From: Candidatus Nanopelagicales bacterium
GTDB lineage: Bacteria > Actinomycetota > Actinomycetes > S36-B12 > CAIYMF01
Reading direction: 5' to 3'
DNA: 40,375 bases
NCBI GenBank assembly: GCA_025351185.1
Contig: JANXWJ010000044.1
Span: 1 to 40,375 of the forward strand
The notes below the pieces were generated by a model. The model was not told where the DNA came from and did no database searches. It saw nothing but the letters and a program-made list of their open reading frames with translations. Positions 17,187 to 26,179 of the stretch are shown piece after piece (positions within the stretch are counted from its first letter, which is position 1; each line of letters begins with the position of its first letter). A program made the position numbers and the translations under genes.

Positions 17187-17192
17187 AGCGTA
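17187..17192 (-). promoter_or_regulatory. -10 element for leaderless S4-domain gene
   Basis: TACGCT on the minus strand sits 6 nt before ATG 17180. The rest of the 194-nt divergent gap to 17374 holds no other gene that I can recognise. Confidence 0.5.
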
Positions 17193-17374
17193 TGAGACGC
17201 ACGAGCGACCGCCGCAGGCGCGAACGCTGGCGCGCCCCGACCCCGGGTCTTCGCTCCCGGGTTGCGGCGCGGGGTGCGGCGGTCGGCCGCGCGAAGCAGC
17301 AGACTGGAGACAGATGTCGCGGCACCGCGATTCACCTGCGCGTCGACAGTGACGTGGACGACCGAGGAGGCGCT

Positions 17375-18262
17375 ATGGCCAGGGTTGCGTTCGTCGGCCT
17401 GGGGGTCATGGGCTATCCCATGGCCGGACATCTCGTCTCGGCCGGTCATACTGTCACCGCGTGGAACCGCACCGCCGAACGAGCGGATGCGTGGCTGGTC
17501 GGGCACTCGGACGCGCGAGTGGTCGACACGGCGCGCGAGGCTGCGGAGAACTCCGACCTCATCATGATGTGCGTCGGGGACGACGCCTCGGTCAACGAGG
17601 TGCTGCTCGGTGACGATGGCGTGCTGGCGGGTGCGGCCGCCGGGTCGATCGTCGTGGACCACACGACCGTCGCCGCAGTGACCGCGCGGCGGGCCGGGCA
17701 CGCGTGTGCCGACCGCGGCGTGGGATTCCTCGACGCGCCGGTGTCCGGCGGTCAGGCCGGTGCGGTCAACGCGACCTTGACCGTCATGGTGGGCGGCACC
17801 GAGGACGACTTCGAACGCGCCGAGCCGGTGATGGCCGCCTACAGCGCCAAGCGGCGGTTGCTGGGGCCGGTCGGTGCAGGGCAGCTCGCGAAGATGGTCA
17901 ACCAGATCTGCATCGCCGGAGTCGTGCAGGGACTGGCCGAAGGGGTGGCGTTCGCGCAGCGCACCGGCCAGGACATCGAGGCGGTGTTCGACACCATCGG
18001 CGCGGGTGCGGCCGGCTCGTGGCAGATGGCCAACCGACACTCCACGATGGCGGCCGACGAGTTCGACTTCGGGTTCGCGGTCGAGCACATGCGCAAGGAC
18101 CTCGCCAACACCCTCGCAGAGGCACGCGCTGCCGGTGCGGCACTGCCGATGACGGCACTCGTCGACCAGTGGTATGCCGAGGTCTGGCAGTCCGGCGGGC
18201 GTCGGTGGGACACCTCGAGCCTCATCACCCGGCTGCCCCGGACCCGACCCGAGCACGCCTGA
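17375..18262 (+). CDS. NAD(P)-dependent beta-hydroxyacid dehydrogenase (HIBADH family)
   Basis: A 295-residue oxidoreductase of the 3-hydroxyisobutyrate dehydrogenase/tartronate semialdehyde reductase family. The N-terminal Rossmann motif is [17 protein letters not shown] (residues about 4-20). The substrate motif [12 protein letters not shown] lies near residue 120. The catalytic lysine lies in [11 protein letters not shown] near residue 170. The all-helical C-terminal domain has the usual length. An Asn-Arg (WNRT) after the second strand, in place of an acidic residue, hints at NADP preference, but weakly. ATG 17375 has GAGGAGG upstream. It precedes menB by 55 nt on the same strand. The exact substrate cannot be told from sequence. 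Confidence 0.92.
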   Translation: MARVAFVGLGVMGYPMAGHLVSAGHTVTAWNRTAERADAWLVGHSDARVVDTAREAAENSDLIMMCVGDDASVNEVLLGDDGVLAGAAAGSIVVDHTTVAAVTARRAGHACADRGVGFLDAPVSGGQAGAVNATLTVMVGGTEDDFERAEPVMAAYSAKRRLLGPVGAGQLAKMVNQICIAGVVQGLAEGVAFAQRTGQDIEAVFDTIGAGAAGSWQMANRHSTMAADEFDFGFAVEHMRKDLANTLAEARAAGAALPMTALVDQWYAEVWQSGGRRWDTSSLITRLPRTRPEHA

Positions 18263-18305
18263 ACCGCACTGCCCACTCGGTGGGGCGGTCTCGAGCGCCG
18301 ACCAG

Positions 18306-18311
18306 CACAAT
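18306..18311 (+). promoter_or_regulatory. -10 element for leaderless menB
   Basis: CACAAT ends 6 nt before the menB ATG at 18318. It lacks the first consensus T. No Shine-Dalgarno is visible, so the spacing rule is the main support. Confidence 0.35.
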
Positions 18312-18317
18312 GGGCAC

Positions 18318-19166
18318 ATGACTGACGCTGACGCTGTGCCTCTGCCCGTCGTCTGGACGGAATCCGGTGACTACTCCGACATCGTCTATGCGACGACGGC
18401 CGACGGCATCGCGAAGATCGCGATCAACCGTCCCGAGGTGCACAACGCGTTTCGGCCGCAGACCATCATCGAGATCTCGCACGCGCTGACCGTGGCCCGC
18501 GAGGACGAGCGGGTGGGCGTCATCGTCCTCACCGGGGTCGGGGAGAAGGCGTTCTGCTCAGGCGGCGATCAGCGGGTCCGTGGCGACAGCGGCTACCAGC
18601 TCGACGACGGTGCCACCGGCAGGTTCCACGTGACCGACCTGCACGTGCAGATGCGGCGTTGCCCGAAGCCGATCGTCGCCATGGTCGCAGGGTGGGCGAT
18701 CGGCGGTGGCCACGTGCTGCACCTCGTGTGCGACCTGACCATCGCCGCGGACAACGCCCGCTTCGGACAGGTCGGACCGAAGGTCGGCTCGTTCGACGGC
18801 GGCTTCGGTGCAAGCGTCCTGTCGGACCTCGTCGGCCCGAAGAAGGCCAAGGAGATCTGGTTCCTCTGCCGGCAGTACGACGCCCAGCAGGCGCTCGACA
18901 TGGGCCTCGTCAACACAGTGGTCCCGCTGGCCGACCTCGAAACGGAGACGGTCCAGTGGTGCCGCGAGATGCTCGCGCTCTCGCCCTTCGCCCTTCGGCT
19001 CATGAAGGCGAGCTTTCACGCGTCGGAAGACGGCTATGCCGGGATCCAGCAGCTCGCCCACGACACCAACCTGCTGTTCTACGGCTCAGCCGAGGCGCAG
19101 GAGGGCCGAGATGCATATAGAGAGAAGCGATCTCCCGACTTCGGCCGGTTCCCGCACCGCGCCTGA
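18318..19166 (+). CDS. menB: 1,4-dihydroxy-2-naphthoyl-CoA synthase
   Basis: A 282-residue crotonase-fold enzyme that closes the naphthoquinone ring in menaquinone synthesis (O-succinylbenzoyl-CoA to 1,4-dihydroxy-2-naphthoyl-CoA). MenB-specific marks separate it from ordinary enoyl-CoA hydratases: [75 protein letters not shown] and the C-terminal [13 protein letters not shown] 18318 fits the family N-terminus. No other men gene lies in the window, so menB stands apart from the rest of the pathway or at its edge. It converges with the SIS-domain gene across 24 nt. Confidence 0.95.
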   Translation: MTDADAVPLPVVWTESGDYSDIVYATTADGIAKIAINRPEVHNAFRPQTIIEISHALTVAREDERVGVIVLTGVGEKAFCSGGDQRVRGDSGYQLDDGATGRFHVTDLHVQMRRCPKPIVAMVAGWAIGGGHVLHLVCDLTIAADNARFGQVGPKVGSFDGGFGASVLSDLVGPKKAKEIWFLCRQYDAQQALDMGLVNTVVPLADLETETVQWCREMLALSPFALRLMKASFHASEDGYAGIQQLAHDTNLLFYGSAEAQEGRDAYREKRSPDFGRFPHRA

Positions 19167-19190
19167 ACAGTCGAGTGCTGCTTCCCGGCA

Positions 19191-20237
19191 TCACCAGGTC
19201 TCGGTGACCTTCGACAGGCCTCGGGGGCTGTCGGGGTCGAACCCTCGTGACGTCGCCATGACGAGGGCGAGCTGCTGCAGAGCGATGATGTCGACGATCG
19301 GCGCGAGATCTTCGGGCAGCCCATGGTCGAGCAGCACGCTCGAGGTGCCGTAGGACGTCGACGACGGTCCACCGAGCACCACGAGGTCGACGTGCCGTGC
19401 CCGCAGCCGCTCCAGCACCGGGCGCATCGCGATCGCGCCGACGCCCTCCGGCACCAAGGCGATCACCGGGTGCTCCTCGTCGATCATCGCCAGCGGACCG
19501 TGCAGCAGGTCCGCGCCGCTGAACGCGTGAGCGGCGACGTAGGACGTCTCCATCAGCTTGAGGGCACCTTCGCGCGCCGTGGGATAGGAGTAGCCACGCG
19601 CCGTCAGCACCATGCGATCGGTGAAGCGATAGCGCTCCGCGACACGCGCCACCTCGTCGTACGACGTCAGGACTGAGCCAGCGGCCGCTGGCACAGCGTG
19701 TGCAACTGTGGCATCACCACCAGTCCAGGCGTCGACGAGGAGCCAGAGCGCGAGGAGCTCGGTGGTGTAGGACTTCGTGGCCGCGACGGCGTGCTCGGTT
19801 CCCGCGCGCACGTCGATGTGCAGCTCGGCCGTGGCCGCGAGCGCCGAGCCCGGCTCGTTGGTGACGGCCAGCACCGTGGCGCCACACTCCCGAGCGACGC
19901 TCGCGTACTCCACGAGATCGGGAGAGCCGCCGCTCTGCGAGACCGCGACCACGAGGACGTCCGTGAGGTCGGGTCGTGCGGCGTAGGCGGTGGTGGTTGA
20001 CGGAGACGCGAGCCCGCACGGGAGACCGAGCCTCACCTCGACGAGATATTTGGCGTACAGCGCCGCATGGTCGCTCGTCCCTCGCGCAGCGAACAGCACG
20101 AAGCGCGGAGCACGAGCCCGGAGACTCGTTGCGACACCGCGGATCTCTGACATCGACTGGTCGAGCGCCTGAGCGAGCAATGACGGCTGCTCCTCGATCT
20201 CGCTGCGCATGACGGAGCCGGAGCTCTCGGGGCTCAT
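19191..20237 (-). CDS. Double-SIS-domain aminosugar-phosphate isomerase/deaminase (GlmS-C-like)
   Basis: A 348-residue protein with two SIS domains and no glutaminase domain. Domain one has LFAARGTSDHAALYAKYLVE (near 48-67) and VSQSGGSPD. Domain two has the GlmS-like AREGALKLMETSYVAAHAFSGADLLHGPLAMIDE and the C-terminal DSPRGLSKVTETW. Relatives without the glutaminase domain act as glucosamine- or galactosamine-6-phosphate deaminase/isomerases (AgaS- or FrlB-like). The ATG at 20235-20237 has a GAGGAG Shine-Dalgarno. It diverges from the ROK-led sugar operon and shares its control region, so it should supply the last step, from aminosugar-6-phosphate to fructose-6-phosphate. MurQ etherases are also SIS proteins but have one domain and different motifs. 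Confidence 0.87.
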   Translation of the reverse strand: MSPESSGSVMRSEIEEQPSLLAQALDQSMSEIRGVATSLRARAPRFVLFAARGTSDHAALYAKYLVEVRLGLPCGLASPSTTTAYAARPDLTDVLVVAVSQSGGSPDLVEYASVARECGATVLAVTNEPGSALAATAELHIDVRAGTEHAVAATKSYTTELLALWLLVDAWTGGDATVAHAVPAAAGSVLTSYDEVARVAERYRFTDRMVLTARGYSYPTAREGALKLMETSYVAAHAFSGADLLHGPLAMIDEEHPVIALVPEGVGAIAMRPVLERLRARHVDLVVLGGPSSTSYGTSSVLLDHGLPEDLAPIVDIIALQQLALVMATSRGFDPDSPRGLSKVTETW

Positions 20238-20307
20238 GGGTGCTCCTCACTGCTCCGGGCGGGCACGGCATCGGTGGTCACGACCGGATAACCGTGGCGC
20301 GTCGCCA

Positions 20308-20337
20308 TTGACGCGGGGCACCGGCACGATCTACCTT
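20308..20337 (+). promoter_or_regulatory. Promoter of the ROK-led sugar operon
   Basis: TTGACG (20308-20313) and TACCTT (20332-20337) are separated by 18 nt. The predicted transcription start falls just before the operator dyad at 20346-20370. The sequence match is good; no experiment is implied. Confidence 0.5.
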
Positions 20338-20345
20338 CTGCGCAA

Positions 20346-20370
20346 TCTAACAGGAACCTTTCCGATTAGA
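20346..20370. promoter_or_regulatory. Operator dyad upstream of the ROK repressor gene
   Basis: Two 11-bp half-sites, TCTAACAGGAA (20346-20356) and TTCCGATTAGA (20360-20370), are inverted repeats matching at 9 of 11 positions around a 3-bp centre. The dyad lies at or just after the predicted transcription start and touches the G-rich ribosome site (20372-20376) of the ROK gene. It is probably the autoregulatory operator, and in the 143-nt divergent gap it could also control the SIS gene. Confidence 0.65.
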
Positions 20371-20380
20371 AGGGGGTTTC

Positions 20381-21676
20381 ATGACCCGAACGTCGCCGGC
20401 GCGGCCAGCACTGCTCCGGACCCTCAACGACCGGACAGTGCTCGAGCTGTTGCTGTCGGCCGGCGCGAGCTCGCGCACGGATCTGTCGGAGCGCTCGGGG
20501 CTGTCCAAGCCCACCATCGCGGAGGTCCTGTCTCGGCTCGAGGAGGCGGGACTGATCGTCGACGCGGGGGAGACGTTCGGACGGAGGGGGCCCAACGGTC
20601 GACTGCACGGTCCGGCCCTCCACTTCGTACGCGGCGCTGCGCTGACCGTGGAGCCCGGGCGCGTCACGTGCGACATCGTGGATGCGCGGGGCACTGTGCT
20701 CGGAGGCGCCACGATGCGACGCGGCGAGATCCCGCGTGGGGCCGGCGCCGTGACGCGAGCCCTCGTGGAGCAGGCTGCGTCAACAGCTGACGTGTCGATC
20801 CAGACCATCGCCGAGATCGTGGTCGGACTCCCGGGCTCCTACGACGTCAGTGCTGACCGAGTGCGCTACGCCGACCGTATCCCCGACTGGACGGCACCGC
20901 GGATCGCCGAGTCGGTCGCTCGCGAGTTCGGCGTCGGCACCGTCGTCACGCTCGACAACGACGTCAACCTCGCGCTGGTCGCCGAGCGCGGGACGGGAGC
21001 CGCGAGCGGCTCCGCCGTCACCTCGCTGCTGTGGCTCGCGGCGGGTATCGGGCTCGCAACCGACCTCGACGGCACCCTCTACCGCGGCGTCTCCGGAGGT
21101 GCTGGCGAGATCGGCTACATCCCCGTGCCCGCACCCGCGGGCTCGATGGGAACCCCGGGATCCGCCTACCCCGACTTCCAGGACGTCGTGGGCAGCGCGG
21201 CTGTGCTGCGCCTCGCGCGTGACCTCGGCATCTCCGGTCGTACTGCTGCCGCAGTGGTCGAGCGCGCGGCCGACTCACACGACTCGGACCCGGCCGCCGG
21301 TGCGTTCCTCGACGAGCTGGCTCGACGCATCGCCCTGGGCCTCGCTGTCATCGTCGCCGTGCTCGACCCCGGTCTCGTCGTCATCGGTGGAGCTGTCGGA
21401 CGCGCCGGTGGCGCTTCGCTTGCGCAGCGGACGACCACCGCCTTCCGAGCGGTGAGCCCGCTCGACTGTCGGATCGTCGCCAGCACCGTGACGGGTGACC
21501 CGAGCATGGTCGGCGCTCACGTCGTCGCCACCGGCCGGGTCCGCGACCGGCTCCTCGACGCCGCCAACCGCGCAGCCGCCGCACCCGCTGCCTCCGAGCA
21601 GCCCCCCGCCCACTCACCGAGACCGATCCCGAGCTCGACCGTTCCCACGCCCCGCACCGCCGAGGAGGTCCACTGA
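20381..21676 (+). CDS. ROK-family transcriptional repressor
   Basis: A 431-residue regulator. Residues about 8-70 are a winged helix-turn-helix (SSRTDLSERSGLSKPTIAEVLSRLEEAGLI), followed by a ROK sugar-binding domain with LDNDVNLALVAERGTGAA and SGGAGEIGY. The zinc cluster usual in ROK proteins (CxCGxxGC) is absent, and the usual zinc-binding His after GEIG is Tyr. It therefore cannot bind zinc in the standard way and is unlikely to be a kinase. The tail from about residue 395 is rich in Ala and Pro. ATG 20381 follows a GGGGG ribosome site and the operator dyad. It leads the operon, with 1 nt to the binding-protein gene, and probably senses an imported aminosugar or its phosphate. Confidence 0.92.
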   Translation: MTRTSPARPALLRTLNDRTVLELLLSAGASSRTDLSERSGLSKPTIAEVLSRLEEAGLIVDAGETFGRRGPNGRLHGPALHFVRGAALTVEPGRVTCDIVDARGTVLGGATMRRGEIPRGAGAVTRALVEQAASTADVSIQTIAEIVVGLPGSYDVSADRVRYADRIPDWTAPRIAESVAREFGVGTVVTLDNDVNLALVAERGTGAASGSAVTSLLWLAAGIGLATDLDGTLYRGVSGGAGEIGYIPVPAPAGSMGTPGSAYPDFQDVVGSAAVLRLARDLGISGRTAAAVVERAADSHDSDPAAGAFLDELARRIALGLAVIVAVLDPGLVVIGGAVGRAGGASLAQRTTTAFRAVSPLDCRIVASTVTGDPSMVGAHVVATGRVRDRLLDAANRAAAAPAASEQPPAHSPRPIPSSTVPTPRTAEEVH

Positions 21677-21677
21677 C

Positions 21678-23027
21678 ATGCGCATCACCCCAGGACGACG
21701 CCGTTCGACCGCACTGCTCGCAGCCGCAGCCGGGTTTTCGCTGCTCGTCAGCGCTTGTGGCAGCTCGGACACGACAGTTGCCGCGCCGTCGTCGAGCGCT
21801 CCGACCAAGCTCACCGGCACGGTGACCTTCTGGCACTTCTTCACCGATCGCGAGGCGGACGGAATCCAGAAGGCCGTCGACAAGTTCGTCGCTCTCAACC
21901 CCGGGGTCAAGGTCGAGGTGAAGAAGGGCCAGGACGACGACAAGACGATCCAGGCGATCGCGGCCGGACAGCCCATCGACGTCGTGCTGTCCTACTCCAC
22001 CGACCAGATCGGCAAGTTCTGCTCGACCGGCGCGTGGCAGGACCTGTCGGCCTACATCGCGCGCGACGGTGTCGACATCAACCAGATCCCGTCGGTCGTA
22101 CGTGACTACACGCAGTTCGACGGTAAGCGCTGCTCGATGCCGATGCTGTCGGACACCTACGGCCTCTATTACAACAAGAAGCTCCTCGCCGCGGCCGGCT
22201 TCTCGGCCCCCCCGAAGACCATGACCGAGCTCACCGACATGGCCAAGAAGCTCACCGCGCTCGACGGCAAGGGCACGATCCAGGTCGCCGGCTTCGTCCC
22301 GAGCTTCGGCTTCTACGAGAACGCGCCCGCGCACTTCGCACCGAGCTTCGGTGCCACCTGGTTCAACGCCGAGGGAAAGTCCAACATCGGCACCGACCCG
22401 GGCTGGGCGAAGATGATGACCTGGCAGAAGGATCTCGTCGACTTCTACGGCTACGACAAGCTGACCCGGTTCACCGCTGGCCTCGGTCAAGAGTTCTCCG
22501 CCGACAATGCCTTCGAGAAGGGCAAGGTCGCGATGATGATCGACGGTGAGTACCGCAGTGCCTTCATCAAGGCCGAGGCACCGTCGCTCGACTACGCCAC
22601 CGCACCGTTCCCGGTCGATGACGCCAAGCCCGAGCTCTATGGATCTGGCTACGTCACCGGCAACGTGATCGGCATCGGTCGAGGCGCACAGAACCCCGAG
22701 GCAGCCTGGGCTCTCGTGAAGTTCCTCTCCACCGACACAGACTCCGTGGTCGGCGTGGCCAACGCAATCAAGAACGTGCCGACCACGACTCCGGCTCTCG
22801 AGTCGCCCAGGCTCGACAAGGACGCCAACTACCAGACCTTCCTCGACGTCTTCGCCAACGCGAAGAGCTCCACGACGCCGACGACGGCCAGCGGCAAGGC
22901 CTATCAGGACACGCTGGGCACCTTCACCGAGCAGTGGCAGGCCGGCAAGGTGCCTGATCTCGCGGCGGGACTCACGACCGTCGACACCCAGATCAACGAC
23001 CAGCTGGCACTGGGCCAGGCCCCGTGA
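21678..23027 (+). CDS. Sugar ABC transporter substrate-binding lipoprotein
   Basis: A 449-residue family 1 extracellular solute-binding protein. The N-terminus is a lipoprotein signal peptide with lipobox LVSAC and lipidated Cys27. The mature part starts with a Ser/Ala-rich spacer and then GTVTFWHFFTDREADGIQKAVDKF, the common opening of oligosaccharide binders. TYGLYYNKKLLAAAGF and YGSGYVTGNVIGIGRGAQNPEAAW are further family marks. ATG 21678 has GAGGAGGT upstream, inside the end of the ROK gene. Its stop overlaps the GTG of the first permease. The ligand is inferred to be a beta-linked aminosugar oligomer such as chitobiose from neighbouring enzymes, not from the binding-protein sequence itself. 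Confidence 0.94.
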   Translation: MRITPGRRRSTALLAAAAGFSLLVSACGSSDTTVAAPSSSAPTKLTGTVTFWHFFTDREADGIQKAVDKFVALNPGVKVEVKKGQDDDKTIQAIAAGQPIDVVLSYSTDQIGKFCSTGAWQDLSAYIARDGVDINQIPSVVRDYTQFDGKRCSMPMLSDTYGLYYNKKLLAAAGFSAPPKTMTELTDMAKKLTALDGKGTIQVAGFVPSFGFYENAPAHFAPSFGATWFNAEGKSNIGTDPGWAKMMTWQKDLVDFYGYDKLTRFTAGLGQEFSADNAFEKGKVAMMIDGEYRSAFIKAEAPSLDYATAPFPVDDAKPELYGSGYVTGNVIGIGRGAQNPEAAWALVKFLSTDTDSVVGVANAIKNVPTTTPALESPRLDKDANYQTFLDVFANAKSSTTPTTASGKAYQDTLGTFTEQWQAGKVPDLAAGLTTVDTQINDQLALGQAP

Positions 23028-24010
23028 CGCTCGTCGCGGAGACGCACTCGGTCGGGACCCTCAACCCGGCCGTGCGCGGACGTCGTCGCCGCCAGCGTCT
23101 GACGGTGCTCGCCTTCCTCACGCCCTGGCTTCTCGGGGTGACGATCTTCTTCGTCTACCCGCTGCTGGACACGCTCTACCTCAGCTTCACCCGCTACGAC
23201 CTGCTGTCGCCGCCGAAGTGGGTGGGGTTCAGCAACTACGCGTTCATGGCGACCAAGGACCCACAGGTCAGGACCGCGGCCTACAACACGTTGTGGCTCG
23301 TCGTCATCCTGGTGCCGGGGCGGATGCTCTTCGGTCTTGCGGTGGCGTCGCTCGTGACCCGACTCAAGAGCGGGCTCGGAGTCTTCCGCACGGTGTTCTA
23401 CCTGCCTTCGCTCGTGCCGCCGGTCGCTGGTGTGCTGGCCTTCGTGTTCCTGTTCAATCCGGCGACCGGCCCGGTCAACCAGGTTCTCGGCGCTCTCGGG
23501 CTCCCGGAGCCGCTGTGGTTCAACGACCCTGCGTTGTCCAAGCCGTCGCTGGTGCTGCTCGGTCTCTGGGGTGTCGGCGACCTGATGATCATCTTCCTCG
23601 CCAGCCTGCTCGACGTCCCGCGCGAGCAGTACGAAGCAGCATCGCTCGACGGTGTGAACTCCTGGCAGCGGTTCCGCTACATCACCGTCCCGAACATCTC
23701 ACCAGTGCTCATGTTCGCGGCCATCACCGGCGTCATCGCGGCGCTCCAGTACTTCACCGAGGCTGTCGTGGCCGCATCGGTCGCCTCGGGCCAGGCCACG
23801 ACAGGTGGCGGAAACTCCTCGCTCCTCGGCTATCCGGAAGGCTCGACGCTGACCTATGCCCAGTGGCTCTACAACATGGGCTTCAAGAACTACTACCTCG
23901 GCTATGCGTCGGCCCTCGCGGTCGTCATGTTCGTGATCTCGCTCGCCGTGACGCTCGTGCTCCTTCGACGCGCGCGAAGTCTTGTGTATGGCGTGGAGGG
24001 AACCCGATGA
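23024..24010 (+). CDS. Sugar ABC transporter permease, MalF-like
   Basis: A 328-residue permease with six to seven hydrophobic segments. The EAA loop that docks the ATPase is EQYEAASLDGVNSWQRFRYITVPNI near residue 205. The GTG start overlaps the TGA of the binding-protein gene (GTGA at 23024-23027). It pairs with the next gene to form the membrane channel. The N-terminal RRRRQRL stretch before the first helix is typical of the cytoplasmic side. Confidence 0.94.
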   Translation: MTLVAETHSVGTLNPAVRGRRRRQRLTVLAFLTPWLLGVTIFFVYPLLDTLYLSFTRYDLLSPPKWVGFSNYAFMATKDPQVRTAAYNTLWLVVILVPGRMLFGLAVASLVTRLKSGLGVFRTVFYLPSLVPPVAGVLAFVFLFNPATGPVNQVLGALGLPEPLWFNDPALSKPSLVLLGLWGVGDLMIIFLASLLDVPREQYEAASLDGVNSWQRFRYITVPNISPVLMFAAITGVIAALQYFTEAVVAASVASGQATTGGGNSSLLGYPEGSTLTYAQWLYNMGFKNYYLGYASALAVVMFVISLAVTLVLLRRARSLVYGVEGTR

Positions 24011-24906
24011 CCACCCTGATTGCACCGGTGACCGGTGCACCGGCGCACCGGACCATCGATCGCCGCGGTGAGAGCAAGCAGCGCCGCCGGCGGCGGCTCT
24101 CCTTCGTCGCCGACCACTCCGTGGGCGTCGCCGTCGCCGTCGTGTTCATCGCACCGTTCATCTTCATCACGCTGCAGGCGTTCATGACGAGCCAGCAGGC
24201 ACTGACCTCGGACCTGTGGCCGCAGAGCTGGCACCCGGAGAACTTCATCGAGGTGTTCTCCAAGGCGCCGATGTGGCTCTATCTGCGCAACACGCTCGTC
24301 TATGCGGGCCTGGCCACTGCTTTCATGCTGCTCTCGAGCATCCCTGCGGCGTACGCCCTCTCACGTCTGCAGTGGCGAGGCCGCAACGTGGCTTTCGTCG
24401 TGGTGCTCATGATGATGATGCTGCCGCCTCAGGTCACCCAGGTGCCGATCTACGTCATGTGGACCAAGCTGCACCTGACCGGGACCTTGTGGCCGATGAT
24501 CCTGCCCAACCTGCTCGGAGACGCGTTCAGCATCTTCCTGGTGCGGCAGTTCTTCCTCACCATCCCGCAGGAGTACGCCGATGCTGCTCGCATCGACGGC
24601 TGCTCGGAGTGGCGAGTGATGACCAAGGTCATCCTGCCGATGGCCAAGCCCGGGATCGCGGCGACGGCGATGTTCATGTTCTTCTTCTGCTGGAACGACT
24701 TCTACGGTCCGATCCTCTACACCAGCGAGAACCCCGACAACTGGACCATCTCGCTGGGGCTGGCGTCGTTCCGCAACCTGTATCAGGTGCAGTGGAACCT
24801 CACGATGGCGGCAACCCTGCTCGCGATGCTTCCGGTCCTGCTCGTGTTCTTCTTTGCCCAGAAGATATTCGTCGAGGGAATCACGCTGACCGGAGTGAAG
24901 GGATGA
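24007..24906 (+). CDS. Sugar ABC transporter permease, MalG-like
   Basis: A 299-residue permease with about six hydrophobic segments and the EAA loop EYADAARIDGCSEWRVMTKVILPMAKPG near residue 192. The C-terminus (FVEGITLTGVKG) is the classic MalG-type ending. ATG 24007 overlaps the stop of the first permease (ATGA). No ATP-binding subunit follows, so the importer probably depends on a shared MsiK-type ATPase encoded elsewhere, a known arrangement in actinobacteria. Confidence 0.95.
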   Translation: MTTLIAPVTGAPAHRTIDRRGESKQRRRRRLSFVADHSVGVAVAVVFIAPFIFITLQAFMTSQQALTSDLWPQSWHPENFIEVFSKAPMWLYLRNTLVYAGLATAFMLLSSIPAAYALSRLQWRGRNVAFVVVLMMMMLPPQVTQVPIYVMWTKLHLTGTLWPMILPNLLGDAFSIFLVRQFFLTIPQEYADAARIDGCSEWRVMTKVILPMAKPGIAATAMFMFFFCWNDFYGPILYTSENPDNWTISLGLASFRNLYQVQWNLTMAATLLAMLPVLLVFFFAQKIFVEGITLTGVKG

Positions 24907-24910
24907 CCGG

Positions 24911-26179
24911 GTGAAGCTCACGGTGGTCGGCGGTGGCTCGACCTACACCCCCGAGCTCGTCGACGGGCTGGCCCGCCTCGGTGACGTGCTCGACGTCAGC
25001 GAGCTCGTGCTGCTCGACCCCGACGGACCTCGGCTCGAGGTCGTGGGGGGCTTCGCCCAACGCATCCTCGACCAGCGGGGAGCATCGACCCGGCTCGTGC
25101 TGACCTCCGACCTCGAGGCCGCAGTCGACGGCGCCTCTGCCGTGCTGCTCCAGCTGCGGGTCGGGGGCCAGGCAGCGCGTGCCGGTGACGAGTCCTTCCC
25201 GCTCGCGTGCGACTGTCTCGGCCAGGAGACGACGGGCGCCGGTGGCCTGGCCAAGGCGATGCGCACTGTTCCGCTGGTGCTCGACATCGCGGAGAAAGTG
25301 CGACAGCACGCGGCGACGGATGCCTGGATCGTCGACTTCACCAACCCCGTCGGGATCGTGACGCGGGCGCTGCTCCAGGAAGGTCACCGCGCGGTCGGGC
25401 TGTGCAACGTGGCCATCGGCTTCCAGCGCATGTTCGCGGGCTGGCTCGGTGTCAGGCCCGAGGAGGTCCTGCTCGACCATGTCGGGCTGAACCACCTCAC
25501 GTGGATCCGGCAGGTGCATGTTGATGGAGTCGATGTGCTGCCGCGGCTGATCGAAGAGCACGGTGACGATCTCGCCGAGCGCCTCGAGCTGCCGCGCTCG
25601 GTGCTCGATCTTCTCGGCGCAGTGCCGTCGTACTACCTGCGCTACTTCTACGGGCACGACGAGGTCGTGCGCGAGCTCAAGGCGAGCGGCACCAGGGCGG
25701 CGGAGGTGCAGCGCATCGAGGCTGAGCTGCTGGAGATGTATCGCGACCCTGCTCTCGTGGCCAAGCCGGCCCTCCTTGAGCAGCGCGGTGGCGCCTACTA
25801 CTCCGAAGCAGCCGTGGCCCTCATCGCCTCGCTGCTCGGCGACGACGCGCACGCGGGCGTGCACGTGGCCAACGTCGAGAACCGCGGGTTCTTCCCGTTC
25901 CTGGCCGATGATGCCGTCATCGAGGTGCCCTGCGATGTGTCCTCCAGCGGCATCCGCCCTCGGCCCACGTCGGCTGTCGAACCGATCTACTCCGGTCTCA
26001 TCGCGCACGTCTCGGCCTACGAGGACCTCGCGCTACAAGCCGCGACTCGTGGCGGCAGCGATCGGGTGCTCGCTGCGCTGCTGGCGCACCCGCTCGTGGG
26101 ACAGTACGACGTGGCCCGATCTCTGACCGATGCACTGCTCGCGGGCAACCAGGCGTATCTGCCCTGGGCCCGGACGTGA
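24911..26179 (+). CDS. Glycoside hydrolase family 4, 6-phospho-beta-glucosidase/chitobiase-like
   Basis: A 422-residue GH4 enzyme. The family uses NAD+ and a divalent metal to cleave glycosides by redox-elimination. The N-terminal NAD site is VVGGGSTYTPELVDGLA. The metal ligands are visible as Cys165 in LCNVAIGF and His195 in VGLNHLTW. VDFTNPVGIVT lies between the NAD site and Cys165. Features such as GLNHLTW and AYYSEAA point to the 6-phospho-beta-glucosidase branch, which also contains ChbF (chitobiose-6-phosphate hydrolase). The GTG start is 4 nt after the permease stop. GH4 enzymes of this branch normally act on PTS-made phosphates, but here the partner is an ABC importer and a kinase. 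The aminosugar preference is inference. Confidence 0.92.
   Translation: MKLTVVGGGSTYTPELVDGLARLGDVLDVSELVLLDPDGPRLEVVGGFAQRILDQRGASTRLVLTSDLEAAVDGASAVLLQLRVGGQAARAGDESFPLACDCLGQETTGAGGLAKAMRTVPLVLDIAEKVRQHAATDAWIVDFTNPVGIVTRALLQEGHRAVGLCNVAIGFQRMFAGWLGVRPEEVLLDHVGLNHLTWIRQVHVDGVDVLPRLIEEHGDDLAERLELPRSVLDLLGAVPSYYLRYFYGHDEVVRELKASGTRAAEVQRIEAELLEMYRDPALVAKPALLEQRGGAYYSEAAVALIASLLGDDAHAGVHVANVENRGFFPFLADDAVIEVPCDVSSSGIRPRPTSAVEPIYSGLIAHVSAYEDLALQAATRGGSDRVLAALLAHPLVGQYDVARSLTDALLAGNQAYLPWART

Noticed and set aside
19191-20237. Reading the SIS gene as MurQ etherase
   Set aside because: It has two SIS domains with GlmS-type ALKL/HGPLAMID and C-terminal motifs; MurQ has a single domain and different signatures.
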